DNA of 64,000 bases, taken from the NCBI GenBank assembly GCA_964418255.1, contig CAYQKV010000008.1, forward strand, positions 1-64,000, given 5' to 3'. Shown here in pieces: positions 37,027-45,185 of the stretch. Position 1 is the stretch's first letter, and every line of letters starts with the position of its first letter. The position numbers and the translations under genes are program-made. Source of the stretch: CAG-1782 sp964418255. GTDB lineage: Bacteria; Bacillota; Clostridia; Christensenellales; DTU072. The notes under the pieces were generated by a model. That model was not told the DNA's origin, ran no database searches, and saw only the letters and a program-made list of their open reading frames with translations.

Positions 37027-39428
37027 AAAACACGAAAAAAATAACCCTCCATACCGACAAAATTTATCTTTCGTGCGACCGCCGAGTCTATAAAACCGAA
37101 AGTTTTATCCGCCTTACGCGAAAAGTTTCGGGCGCGGACGATTTCCTTTCCCTCGTTTCCGAAGGCGTTTTTGCGAATTCGTTTTCCCCGATAAATCCGT
37201 CGAATTCCGTCCTTTGCGAAACCGACGATAAACTTTTCACGCTGTTTTTCAGACAAGGACTGCCGTCCGACGAGCGGATAGGAAGCCGCGACCTGATTTT
37301 TTATAAACTGATTTCAAGAGGTGAAAGCGAAACGGGCGCGGAACGCAACCTCGCCGACTACCTTCTTTCCCACCCTGTTCTCGCCGTCACGCTGCGGGAA
37401 ATAGAAGACGATTTTTCCGAACCCGATTTCAACAAACTCTATACCGTCACGGGAAAAGACGGCGTTAATTTCCCGCTTTTAAGCGAAACGCAGCGAAAAA
37501 TCGTCGAGACGGAAAACGCAAATATTCTCGTGCAAGGCGTGGCTGGAAGCGGAAAAACAAACGTTTGCATAGAAAAAATCGTCTACTGCGCCTGCCGAAG
37601 ATACCGCGGAAAAGTACTCTATACGACGTTTTCCCGAGGTCTTCTCTCCTCGACGAAATCCCGCGTCGAACATTTTCTGCGCGCCATAGAAAAATTCGTT
37701 TCTTCCTACGAAAAAGGAAACGTGGTTTTTCTCGACGAAAATCGCAAACAGGCGGTGGAAAACAAACTCGGCGTAGTCTTCGACGTCGACGACGACGGAG
37801 AAATAGTAAATTCTTTAAGAAATATCGCCTCGTTTTTACGCGAAAAAGTCGATTATAAACTGATTGAAGACCTTTACTCCGACCGTTTCGAAGGAAAAAA
37901 AGTATCGGGAGAACGCGTTTTTATCGAAGAATATATCGGCGAAGGGAATTCTTTCCGCCTGTCGGGCGCGCTTGAAAAGATAAAAAATCTCTCATACGAA
38001 ATAATCTACAAAGAAATTTACGGTATGATTTTCGGAAAATACGACCCCGAAACTCCGAAAAATATGATGAGCCGCGAAGAATACGCCGAGGCGAGAAAGG
38101 AAAGTTTTTCCCGCGCCGAATGCGACGTTATTTACACGGTTGCGTCGGATTACGCCGCGTTTCTCGCTAAAAAAGGCTATACGGACAACAACGCGATGAG
38201 CCGCGAGCTTTTATCTTCGGTTTCCTCTCCCGTTTACTCCGTCGGAATTATCGACGAAACGCAGGATTTTACGCAGGTAAATCTCTGTCTTATGAAAAAA
38301 CTTTGTCTCAAACTCTTCTGCGTAGGAGACGCTTTGCAGATGATTAACCCCGCGTATTTCAGTTTCGGTTACCTCAAAAAACTTATGTACGGAGAAGTTA
38401 CGGGAGTGTCCGAACTCAGACACAACTACCGCAGTTCGGAAAAAATCGAAAAAATCGCGGAAAAACTCGGAGAACTCAACGTGCGCCGCTTCGGCACGCA
38501 CAGTTTCGTTCTCAAAGGAGAAAGCGTAAAATCGTCCGAACCCGCCGCGGCGGTCTTCGTAAAGGAAAAAAACTTCGCTTACTTTCTAAGCGACAAGAGG
38601 TTCAGAAACGCTACGATTATCGTCGCTTCACGCAAGAAAAAGGAAGAACTTCGGAAAAAACTCGACAAAATCGAAATTCTCACGGTCGCCGAAGCGAAAG
38701 GGCTGGAACGCGACGCGGTAATTCTTTGCGACGTGCTCAGCGACAACATAGACAAGTGGCATTATCTTCGCAATATGACTCTCAACCGAAAAACCGCCGA
38801 CGAAAATTCGGTTTTCCGCTATTATTTCAATCTTTTTTACGTCGGAATTTCCCGCGCAAAGCAGTATCTTTTCGTCTCGGAAAGCGAATATCCCGACATT
38901 TTCGACGACTTATTCCGCACCTGTTTCGAGCGTTGCGACAAAAAAACCGCGCTCAGACTTTTGTCGGAAGCGTCGGGTAAAACCGAACTTACCGACGACG
39001 AACTTATCGACAGAATACGGAAATTCTGCGAACTCGAACAGTACGAAAACGCATTTTTCGCCGCGGAAAAAATCTCCGACGACGCTCTCCGCGCCGCGGA
39101 AAAAATCCGAATTTCCGTTCACGAGCGTTTCCTCCGCTACGGACGGGAACGGGACGCGGGAATCGAATACTGGAAGAGAGGTCTGGAAAAAGACGCGCGG
39201 GAAACCTTTATCCGTTCGGGCGACGAAGAACTTCTTCCCCTTATGGACGCGTGCTTGGGTAAGAACGACGCTTTAAGCGTGGACATAGTAAAATTCTACC
39301 CTCTCGTTTCGGACAACGACACCGCGAAGCGTCTCATTCTCGAAACGCTTAGAAACGATTATAACGAACTTACGGACGCCCAAAAGGCGATTAACGATAC
39401 CCTTAAAGTAAAAAGGAGAAAACAATGA
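37023..39428 (+). CDS. UvrD/Rep-like superfamily 1 helicase with extra N- and C-terminal regions
   Basis: 801 residues from the ATG at 37023, which overlaps the previous stop (ATGA). The first ~165 residues are unrecognised. SF1 motifs: Walker A GVAGSGKTN (172-180), motif Ia-like YTTFSRGLL, DETQ box in GIIDETQDF (411-414), motif III GDALQMIN, motif IV RHNYRSS, motif V AKGLERD, motif VI YVGISRAK (607-614). A large segment (~225-370) between Ia and II replaces the standard 1B domain. The final ~180 residues are helical and TPR-like. It should translocate on single-stranded nucleic acid using ATP. Its stop overlaps the next start (ATGA). Confidence 0.87.
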   Translation: MKNTKKITLHTDKIYLSCDRRVYKTESFIRLTRKVSGADDFLSLVSEGVFANSFSPINPSNSVLCETDDKLFTLFFRQGLPSDERIGSRDLIFYKLISRGESETGAERNLADYLLSHPVLAVTLREIEDDFSEPDFNKLYTVTGKDGVNFPLLSETQRKIVETENANILVQGVAGSGKTNVCIEKIVYCACRRYRGKVLYTTFSRGLLSSTKSRVEHFLRAIEKFVSSYEKGNVVFLDENRKQAVENKLGVVFDVDDDGEIVNSLRNIASFLREKVDYKLIEDLYSDRFEGKKVSGERVFIEEYIGEGNSFRLSGALEKIKNLSYEIIYKEIYGMIFGKYDPETPKNMMSREEYAEARKESFSRAECDVIYTVASDYAAFLAKKGYTDNNAMSRELLSSVSSPVYSVGIIDETQDFTQVNLCLMKKLCLKLFCVGDALQMINPAYFSFGYLKKLMYGEVTGVSELRHNYRSSEKIEKIAEKLGELNVRRFGTHSFVLKGESVKSSEPAAAVFVKEKNFAYFLSDKRFRNATIIVASRKKKEELRKKLDKIEILTVAEAKGLERDAVILCDVLSDNIDKWHYLRNMTLNRKTADENSVFRYYFNLFYVGISRAKQYLFVSESEYPDIFDDLFRTCFERCDKKTALRLLSEASGKTELTDDELIDRIRKFCELEQYENAFFAAEKISDDALRAAEKIRISVHERFLRYGRERDAGIEYWKRGLEKDARETFIRSGDEELLPLMDACLGKNDALSVDIVKFYPLVSDNDTAKRLILETLRNDYNELTDAQKAINDTLKVKRRKQ

Positions 39429-40144
39429 GCGATTACACCGACCTTAAAGAACTTATCGACAGTTTTATTTCTTACAGAAACGTTCTTACCCCCATCGAAG
39501 AAAATCTGCGCTCGGTAGCGACCACTTATTCGTCCATACGCGACGCGCTCGACGAGATAAACAAGACCTTCTCATCCTCTTCGGGAATTCAGATGGACAA
39601 GGTTCAGTCCTCGCTAAGCGCGCAGGCAAAGAGCGGAAAAGAACTGATGGGAAAAATCGACGAATACTCCGCTTCGGGAGAAAAATTCGCAAAAGCCGTT
39701 TCCGATATGACGAGCCGATTCGAAGAAGTTTCGAAAAAACTCGAAACAGTGTCGGAAATGGAAAAATCCGCAGAGGCGATTTTAGCCAAACTTGAAAATA
39801 TCGTCGAAGAAAAGCGTACTTCGTATAATCTCAAAGACCTACAAAAATCCCTCGACGCCTACAATAAAGGCGTAGAAAAAATCAGCGATTTCATAAACAG
39901 GGACGTAGCCGCGATTTTAAGGGAAAACGCAGAAAAAATCGAAGGGATAAAAAAGGAAAACGAAGCGTTAAGCGCGACGCTTGCCGAACAGAACAAGACC
40001 GTCGCCACCCTTACCGAATATTTCGCCGAGACCTCGGCTCTCATTCGCAAAACCGCCGAAAGCGGCGCGGTCAACGAGGAATACCTCTTCGACGCGTTCG
40101 ACAGATGGGCGGCGGACAGAAAAGTCAAAATCAAGAAGAAATAG
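39425..40144 (+). CDS. Coiled-coil protein of the GGQ/helicase operon
   Basis: 239 residues, almost wholly helical with heptad-like spacing (residues ~20-200, for example YASTSIRDALDE-type segments, MEKSAEAILAKLENIVEEK, NAEKIEGIKKENEALSATLAEQ). No signal peptide or TM helix, so cytoplasmic. A basic tail (DRKVKIKKK) ends the protein. It resembles structural coiled coils or methyl-accepting linker helices but no named family is evident. Start overlaps the helicase stop by ATGA, and the stop (TAG) is three bases before the next gene, so it is probably made in step with both. A scaffold between the helicase and the membrane protein is speculation. Confidence 0.65.
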   Translation: MSDYTDLKELIDSFISYRNVLTPIEENLRSVATTYSSIRDALDEINKTFSSSSGIQMDKVQSSLSAQAKSGKELMGKIDEYSASGEKFAKAVSDMTSRFEEVSKKLETVSEMEKSAEAILAKLENIVEEKRTSYNLKDLQKSLDAYNKGVEKISDFINRDVAAILRENAEKIEGIKKENEALSATLAEQNKTVATLTEYFAETSALIRKTAESGAVNEEYLFDAFDRWAADRKVKIKKK

Positions 40145-40147
40145 CGT

Positions 40148-42283
40148 ATGACGGATAATTTTGCGGAAAAACTTTTTTCCTCGATAAAAAACGACGATAT
40201 AAAAGCGTTCGACGAACTTAACTCTCAGTCCCCTTGCGCTCCCGTATGTTTCGGGCGTTTCCCCATTCTGAGCGTAATGTATCTCTTTTCCTCGCGCAAA
40301 CTCATAAAAAAATACGAAGATAAATTCATCCGAAACAGCGCCCGAAAAGAACTTCCCGAGCTTACGGACATTTCCTCCGCTTTTCGTAAAAAAGCGGGAA
40401 AATGCCTCCGCCTTTACGCCGAAGAAACCGTTTCTCCCCTCGAAATGCTGCTCATTCTCGATAAAACCGCCGCTCTTAAAAGGATTTACCCATCCGCTCG
40501 CCCTTCTTCGGCTGTCAAAGCGCGCTTAAAAACGGTTTACTCTATAAAATACGGACTGAACCTCGATTTCGACGGCGAAGAAATCGTTATGGAACGCCGT
40601 CCTCTTACTCGTTTTGAAAAGCGCAGGCTTATTACCGCCGTCATAAGTTCGGTTCTGTGCATAGCCGTCGCGGTCGGCACGCCGTTTATCGTAAACGCTT
40701 TCGTACCTTTTATCGGAGTAGGCGCCCCGTCCTCTCCCGATAATCCGACGTCTCCCGACAATCCCTCGGACGGTTCGGGCGATTCTTCGGGCGACAACAG
40801 CAACTCCACGGACAAAAAATACTACACGGTTTCTTCCGCAAGCGAAATAAATTTCGCCTCGAACAACACCTACACTCTGGCGACCGACATAACTTTCCCC
40901 GACGACTACTACGCCGAAACTATGTCGTGCGTGTTGGACGGAGACGGAAAAACCATCACGATTCCCGGCAAAAAACCGCTATTCGGTACGGTCAGCGGCA
41001 CGATAAAAAACGTCGCGGTTAACTGCGCGGTCAACGCGGAAATTTCCGAGGACTTTGCCTTTATAACGGAGAGAAACATAGGCACGATAGAAAACGTTAC
41101 CCTCAACGTCAGCGGCAAATTAACCGCAAAACGCGCCGAACAAGATGAGAACTTTTCCCTCGTCGCGGCGGGGATAGCGATAGAAAACGGCTTGTCGAAC
41201 TCGATTATCACAGCGGGAAGAATCTCATCCTGCACGGCAAATTACGACCTTACTCTCGAAGGGAACCTCTACGCGAACGCGACTTTCGGGGGTATCGTCG
41301 GCATTAACTACGCCCGCGTTACCGACTGTTCGTCAAGCGGCAGTATTTCCGCCGACACATTTGACGCGGCGGGAATTTGCACGGACAACGCGTACAGTCT
41401 GTCGGGTTGTTATAACTACGCTTCGATAAAACAAACCGCCTCGGCGGATGGTTGGTCCCCTATGATTTCCGGCATAGCCGTCAACAATTATTATTCCGTA
41501 AGCTACTGCCGCAACAATGGAGAACTCGTCTCGGAGTCCCCCGCAACCTTGGACGTTTACGTCGGCGGAATTGTAGCTACAAATCACTATTCGGTATCCT
41601 ATTCGGTAAATTCGGCACACCTTACCGCAAAAAGCGCGGGAGGAACGGCATACGTCGGGGGGATTATTTCCCGTTCTTTCGGCACGGCTCTCAGATGTCT
41701 TAACGACGGATTGCTCTCCGCCGAATGCGGCGTCTCCTGCGTCGGCGGAATAACCGGTTTTGCGGGCGTGGAAACGGTAAACGGCGATATACGTTTCGGG
41801 CAAACGGGATACTGCATAAGCCGCGGGAATATCTCGGTCGTTTCCGAAAACCGCGGTTTCGTCGGCGGCGTTATCGGTTCGGTCGATGAAAGATTATACA
41901 ATAAAGACACGGAAAACGAAGCCTACTACGGCGGTGGGTCGCTTTATTCTTACTTTACGGGCGCGATTACTTCCGTGGGAGAAAACGTCTTATGCGGCGG
42001 CATAGTCGGCGTTTGCGGAAAAAATATTTACGAAAAAAACAGTTATTCGGACAACAAAGGCAACACTTATTACAACTTCGCGAGCAACTATTACAAGACC
42101 GACTGCGGCGCGACCGTAGCGATAAAATCCGTAAGCGAAGTCGTAGACAAAGAGACGACTTACACGGACGGCGGAAACCTGGGGTCGACGGGCGTTTCCG
42201 TCGAGGAAATTCTCAATTCGGAAAACTACGTTTCCACTCTACAATCTCTAAGTTCCCTGCTCGAGACCGACGAAACCGCATAA
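40148..42283 (+). CDS. Type II membrane protein with extracellular GLUG/beta-helix domain
   Basis: 711 residues. Cytoplasmic N-terminus of ~160 residues, helical with an ankyrin-like opening (FSSIKNDDIKAFDELN) and a basic FEKRR stop; one TM helix at ~161-190; a Pro/Ser/Asp linker of SPDNP repeats (~195-222); then ~490 residues of parallel beta-helix type with GLUG-like turns (FGGIVGINYARVTDCSSSG, YVGGIVATNHYSVSYSVNS, VGGITGFAG, CGGIVGVCG). No sortase motif. Last gene of the operon, three bases after the coiled-coil gene. It could link a cytoplasmic assembly to the cell surface; no function is known. Confidence 0.75.
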   Translation: MTDNFAEKLFSSIKNDDIKAFDELNSQSPCAPVCFGRFPILSVMYLFSSRKLIKKYEDKFIRNSARKELPELTDISSAFRKKAGKCLRLYAEETVSPLEMLLILDKTAALKRIYPSARPSSAVKARLKTVYSIKYGLNLDFDGEEIVMERRPLTRFEKRRLITAVISSVLCIAVAVGTPFIVNAFVPFIGVGAPSSPDNPTSPDNPSDGSGDSSGDNSNSTDKKYYTVSSASEINFASNNTYTLATDITFPDDYYAETMSCVLDGDGKTITIPGKKPLFGTVSGTIKNVAVNCAVNAEISEDFAFITERNIGTIENVTLNVSGKLTAKRAEQDENFSLVAAGIAIENGLSNSIITAGRISSCTANYDLTLEGNLYANATFGGIVGINYARVTDCSSSGSISADTFDAAGICTDNAYSLSGCYNYASIKQTASADGWSPMISGIAVNNYYSVSYCRNNGELVSESPATLDVYVGGIVATNHYSVSYSVNSAHLTAKSAGGTAYVGGIISRSFGTALRCLNDGLLSAECGVSCVGGITGFAGVETVNGDIRFGQTGYCISRGNISVVSENRGFVGGVIGSVDERLYNKDTENEAYYGGGSLYSYFTGAITSVGENVLCGGIVGVCGKNIYEKNSYSDNKGNTYYNFASNYYKTDCGATVAIKSVSEVVDKETTYTDGGNLGSTGVSVEEILNSENYVSTLQSLSSLLETDETA

Positions 42284-42310
42284 ACGGAAGAACGAATGAA
42301 AAGCATAAAG

Positions 42311-42341
42311 AAAAGGCAACCGAATTCGATTGCCTTTTTTA
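42311..42341. terminator. Bidirectional terminator between convergent genes
   Basis: 9-bp stem (42311-42319 with 42330-42338) around an EcoRI-type palindrome, A-tract one side and T-tract the other; serves the GLUG protein gene (+) and the transporter gene (-). Confidence 0.88.
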
Positions 42342-42359
42342 TTATCGTTTGAAAAACCT

Positions 42360-44252
42360 TTATTCTTCGGTTTCTTCTTTCGCCTCTTCGGACGCTTTTT
42401 CTTCTTCGCTTTCCGCCGCGGCTACTTCCGCAATAAAGCCGACTTCTCCCGTCGCTCCCGCGCCAGCTACGCCTACTTCCAACGCCGCCTGTTCCATTTC
42501 TTTGTTGTTTTTGGCGAGTATTTCCGCGATTTTCGCTTTGTCGAGTTTAAGCCGCGAGAAGATAATCATACCCGCTCCGACGAACACGACCACGCCGATA
42601 CAAAGTATCCAGCCGATACCCGCCGACGCCTGTTCCGTCTGAATAGCCGCGCCGCTTACGTATCCTACCGCGGTAAGGAGAGACGTTGAGACCGCCGTCA
42701 CTATGCCCTGTCCCGCTTTGTAGCAGAAAGTCATAACGCCGGCGTACGTTCCCGTTTTGTCCTCTCCCGTCTTGTCCTTTTCGATAACGACAACGTCGCC
42801 TACAAGCGCGAGAGGCATAGAATACAGCACGCCCGTACCCGCGCCCGCTATCATAAGCGACGGCGCCAAAATTACCACCGCGAGCCAACTGTGTTCTCCT
42901 TGCAAAATACCGTTTATCGGACCTCTGCAAAGGAACGCGATAAACAAAAGCACGCACCCTACGAAACTTATAATCAAACCCGTAAACATAGAGAACTGTT
43001 TGCTCTTTTTCTTTGCGAGTTTCGCCCACACGGGCTGGCACCCTATCGTCATAAGCAGAAGAGCCGCCATAAGAACGTACATCTGAATGGTCTGTAATTC
43101 GAACGTAAACGTAAACACGTTAAATCCGAGAGAAATTATAAGGGACGCGCTCATCATCGCCACGACGTAGCCTATCGCGATAATGCGCATTTCTTTAATC
43201 TTGAACGTGCCGAAGAAGTTACGTAGAACCCCGCCGAGGGTAATCTGTCCCGCCTCTTCGCGCTTTTTACGAAGTCTTTGCCTTACCACTCTGTTGGTGA
43301 GTTTACCTTCGTATCCTTCGTTTTCAAGTTCCTCGCGGCACTGTTGCATAGTGAATTTGGCTTTCGGCGCGTTTATATCTATGCCCTTTTCTTCCGCTTC
43401 TTTTTCGTCTCTTATGCGTAAAATCTTAACAAATCTGCGCGTCACGAGCAATAGGAACGCGCTCGTAAGAACGCACACCGCGGTCGCCACCCAAGAGAAA
43501 TCGATATATCCTTGCGCGACCTGCTGACCTTTTCTGAATTCGTAGAGCGTTCCGCCGTAAGTAAACGCGTTGTTTACGGCGACTACGTCCGTACCCAGTT
43601 TCTGCGAAAGAGCCTGCACCGCGGCTTCCAAAGTTTTGCCCTGCGCGATTAAGTCGTTCCCGACGTAGAACCCTGCATATCTGTTCTGGAACGAACCCAT
43701 AATAACGACGGGCAAAAGCATACCGACTATGTAGAAAACCGACCTTACCGCCTGAATGGTCGTGCGCTCGTTGTAATCGGTGCTTATTTCCACGCTGAAC
43801 GCGCCTATCGGCGTGTAATACATCGTGTTGAACGTCCTGAGTAAAATAAGGAAGACCGTAAACCACACGAACGTACCCGCCGTACCCAACGTACGGAAAG
43901 GAACGTACCATACCGCAATAGCCGTCGCCATCATCCCGATAAGACCGACAAGCATAAACAAATGCCTTTTTCCGAATATTTTACTGTTGAAGTGGTCGGA
44001 AATAAAGCCCATAATCGGGTCGCTTATCGCGTCGAAAATAACCGCGATACCTACGGCGATACCCATAAGCGTAGCAAAGCTCGCGCCCATTCCGGGCAGA
44101 GCCATCGTTCCGAAAGAAACGATATACGTAGCGACCGTACAGCTTACGAGACTGTACCCGAGGTCGCCGAGCCCGAGAGCTATCATATCGAGCTTGCTTA
44201 CCTTTGCTCCCGAATCCGCTTTCGTGCGTTTTGCGAAGAGTTTTTTCGCCAT
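42360..44252 (-). CDS. GPH-family (MelB-like) sugar:cation symporter, MFS
   Basis: 630 residues, about 12 TM helices. Glycoside-pentoside-hexuronide family signs: LGDLGYSLVSCTVATYI in TM1, FDAISDPIMGFISDHFNSKIFGKRHLFML (the D-P-x-x-G-x2-D loop with the following Gly/Lys/Arg) after TM2. It imports a sugar or glycoside with Na+ or H+. It is longer than the usual ~460 because of an extracellular insert near residues 195-250, a charged cytoplasmic loop of ~80 residues at the centre, and a Glu/Ala-rich tail ending in EEAKEETEE. GGAGGTG precedes the ATG. Substrate unknown; no hydrolase adjoins it. Confidence 0.85.
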   Translation of the reverse strand: MAKKLFAKRTKADSGAKVSKLDMIALGLGDLGYSLVSCTVATYIVSFGTMALPGMGASFATLMGIAVGIAVIFDAISDPIMGFISDHFNSKIFGKRHLFMLVGLIGMMATAIAVWYVPFRTLGTAGTFVWFTVFLILLRTFNTMYYTPIGAFSVEISTDYNERTTIQAVRSVFYIVGMLLPVVIMGSFQNRYAGFYVGNDLIAQGKTLEAAVQALSQKLGTDVVAVNNAFTYGGTLYEFRKGQQVAQGYIDFSWVATAVCVLTSAFLLLVTRRFVKILRIRDEKEAEEKGIDINAPKAKFTMQQCREELENEGYEGKLTNRVVRQRLRKKREEAGQITLGGVLRNFFGTFKIKEMRIIAIGYVVAMMSASLIISLGFNVFTFTFELQTIQMYVLMAALLLMTIGCQPVWAKLAKKKSKQFSMFTGLIISFVGCVLLFIAFLCRGPINGILQGEHSWLAVVILAPSLMIAGAGTGVLYSMPLALVGDVVVIEKDKTGEDKTGTYAGVMTFCYKAGQGIVTAVSTSLLTAVGYVSGAAIQTEQASAGIGWILCIGVVVFVGAGMIIFSRLKLDKAKIAEILAKNNKEMEQAALEVGVAGAGATGEVGFIAEVAAAESEEEKASEEAKEETEE

Positions 44253-44320
44253 TTTTTAATACACCTCCGAATTCCGTGTTAAAAATTTCGCAAACACAAA
44301 TTTTTGCAAATACGAGAAAA

Positions 44321-44349
44321 AGTATAGCATAATTCGGCGGACTTGTAAA
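44321..44349 (-). promoter_or_regulatory. Sigma-A promoter of the GPH transporter gene
   Basis: Minus strand TTTACA (44349-44344), 17-base spacer, TATACT (44326-44321), ~70 bases upstream of the start codon; faces away from the small RNA genes. Confidence 0.75.
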
Positions 44350-44402
44350 TACCCCAAAAATCCGAAAGAAAAGGACATATTGAGTAAATTTCGAACATTT
44401 GT

Positions 44403-44431
44403 TTGACAAAACATATAAATATAAGTATAAT
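44403..44431 (+). promoter_or_regulatory. Perfect sigma-A promoter of small RNA copy 1
   Basis: TTGACA at 44403-44408, 17-base spacer, TATAAT at 44426-44431: both boxes match consensus exactly. Confidence 0.9.
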
Positions 44432-44438
44432 CAACTAC

Positions 44439-44575
44439 GATATTCAATGTAGTGAACCTCTACTAAGTGAGGAATATGGTGATGCGCCACCGGACAAGTG
44501 CGCGACGAAGCACGTTCTGCTAGAATGAACGAGTTGAATATTGCGAAGGAGTGATTTTTGTCGCTCCTTCGTTTT
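44439..44575 (+). ncRNA. Structured small RNA, copy 1 (family not recognised)
   Basis: About 137 nt from a start near 44439 to the T-tract. Ends close by a long-range stem: ATATTCAA (44440-44447) with TTGAATAT (44534-44541). Inside are a CCTC/GAGG pairing with a competing GTAG/CTAC hairpin, GGTG/CACC, GTGC/GCAC and TTCT/AGAA hairpins. A terminator (11-bp stem with one G-U, 44544-44554 with 44561-44571, loop TTTTTG, then TTTT) ends it. No plausible reading frame with a ribosome site. Compared with copy 2, the apical region changes while the hairpins are kept. It does not match the riboswitches, 6S, SRP, tmRNA or RNase P RNA I know. Confidence 0.75.
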
Positions 44576-44611
44576 ATTAAATGACGTGTTGAGTAGATTT
44601 CAAACATTTAT

Positions 44612-44640
44612 TTGACAAAATATATAAAACTAAGTATAAT
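44612..44640 (+). promoter_or_regulatory. Perfect sigma-A promoter of small RNA copy 2
   Basis: TTGACA at 44612-44617, 17-base spacer, TATAAT at 44635-44640. Confidence 0.9.
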
Positions 44641-44647
44641 CAATTAT

Positions 44648-44783
44648 GATATTCAATGTAGTGAACCTCTACTAAGTGAGGAATATGGTGTCGCGCCACC
44701 GATAAGTGTGCAGCCGTAGCACGTTCTGCTAGAATGAACGAGTTGAATATTGCGAAGGAGTGACTTTTGTCGCTCCTTCATTA
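44648..44783 (+). ncRNA. Structured small RNA, copy 2
   Basis: Tandem paralogue of the preceding RNA. The same closing stem is present (44649-44656 with 44743-44750). The GGTG/CACC hairpin keeps its stem with a changed loop (TCGCGC instead of ATGCGC). The GTGC/GCAC hairpin keeps its pairs although the intervening bases differ and the 5' arm is shifted by two bases. The last stem (44753-44763 with 44770-44779) is followed by ATTATAT, a weaker U-tract than in copy 1. The 5' 42 bases and the 3' ~45 bases match copy 1 base for base. Confidence 0.72.
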
Positions 44784-44810
44784 TATGGAAAGACACGTTT
44801 TCGAAAACTG

Positions 44811-45100
44811 GGTGGAAAGATTGCGTTGATTTTTTTCGTAAGAGAACCGTCGCTGGCAGGTTAAATTTACGGGAAAGCGGAAGAAACTCTGATTTTATCT
44901 CGCACAAAAAGGTAGTGACTGCGGTAAAGTCCCGCGCAACGACTGGTCGGAACGTACCTCTGTTCCCTGCCGACTTTTACGTTCCTTTTCGTCGTCTGAA
45001 AAGGAACATAACAAAGGCTTTTGCCGACTGCGGTAAAGTCCCGTGTAACGTTTGGTCGGAGTTATTCCCGTGCGTAAATCAACGCGATATATCCATTCCC
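44811..45100 (+). mobile_element. MITE-like element, left copy
   Basis: About 290 bp without a coding frame. Its ends are imperfect inverted repeats of ~20 bp sharing GCGTTGATTT: TGGAAAGATTGCGTTGATTT at the left (44813-44832) and the reverse complement of TGGATATATCGCGTTGATTT at the right (45078-45097). Inside is a perfect 10-bp hairpin (44981-44990 with 44998-45007) and a directly repeated ~35-bp unit beginning GACTGCGGTAAAGTCCCG (44918 and 45027). A second copy lies in opposite orientation at 46258-46742. No transposase is in the window. Target duplications are not evident. Confidence 0.7.
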
Positions 45101-45116
45101 GTTCGGAAATTGTATC

Positions 45117-45145
45117 TTGACATAAGCGCAATATTATAATAAAAT
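45117..45145 (+). promoter_or_regulatory. Promoter of the gene between the MITE-like copies
   Basis: TTGACA at 45117-45122, 17-base spacer, TAAAAT at 45140-45145, just outside the left repeat and ~40 bases before ATG. Confidence 0.6.
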
Positions 45146-45185
45146 AATTACAGCGTTTTTCGCAAAATTTACTTATGGTGGAACT

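Larger units (their letters stand above)
44380..44783 (+). repeat. Tandem duplication carrying two small RNA genes
   Basis: Two direct copies, 44380-44575 and 44589-44783, offset by 209 bases. Promoter, 5' half and 3' half are nearly identical; changes are concentrated in the apical part of the RNA and in the -35/-10 spacer. Confidence 0.9.

Noticed and set aside
35995..42283. Stop-codon reassignment explaining the odd release factor
   Set aside because: TAA, TGA and TAG all end normal genes here (TAG after the 4316 and 39425 genes).
44439..44783. Retron, 6S, SRP or omega RNA
   Set aside because: No reverse transcriptase or TnpB/IscB gene nearby, and the sequence lacks the conserved features of 6S and SRP RNAs.
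44653..45139. Two open frames across the small RNAs and left repeat
   Set aside because: They cross terminators, promoters and repeat ends, with no ribosome site or recognisable protein.
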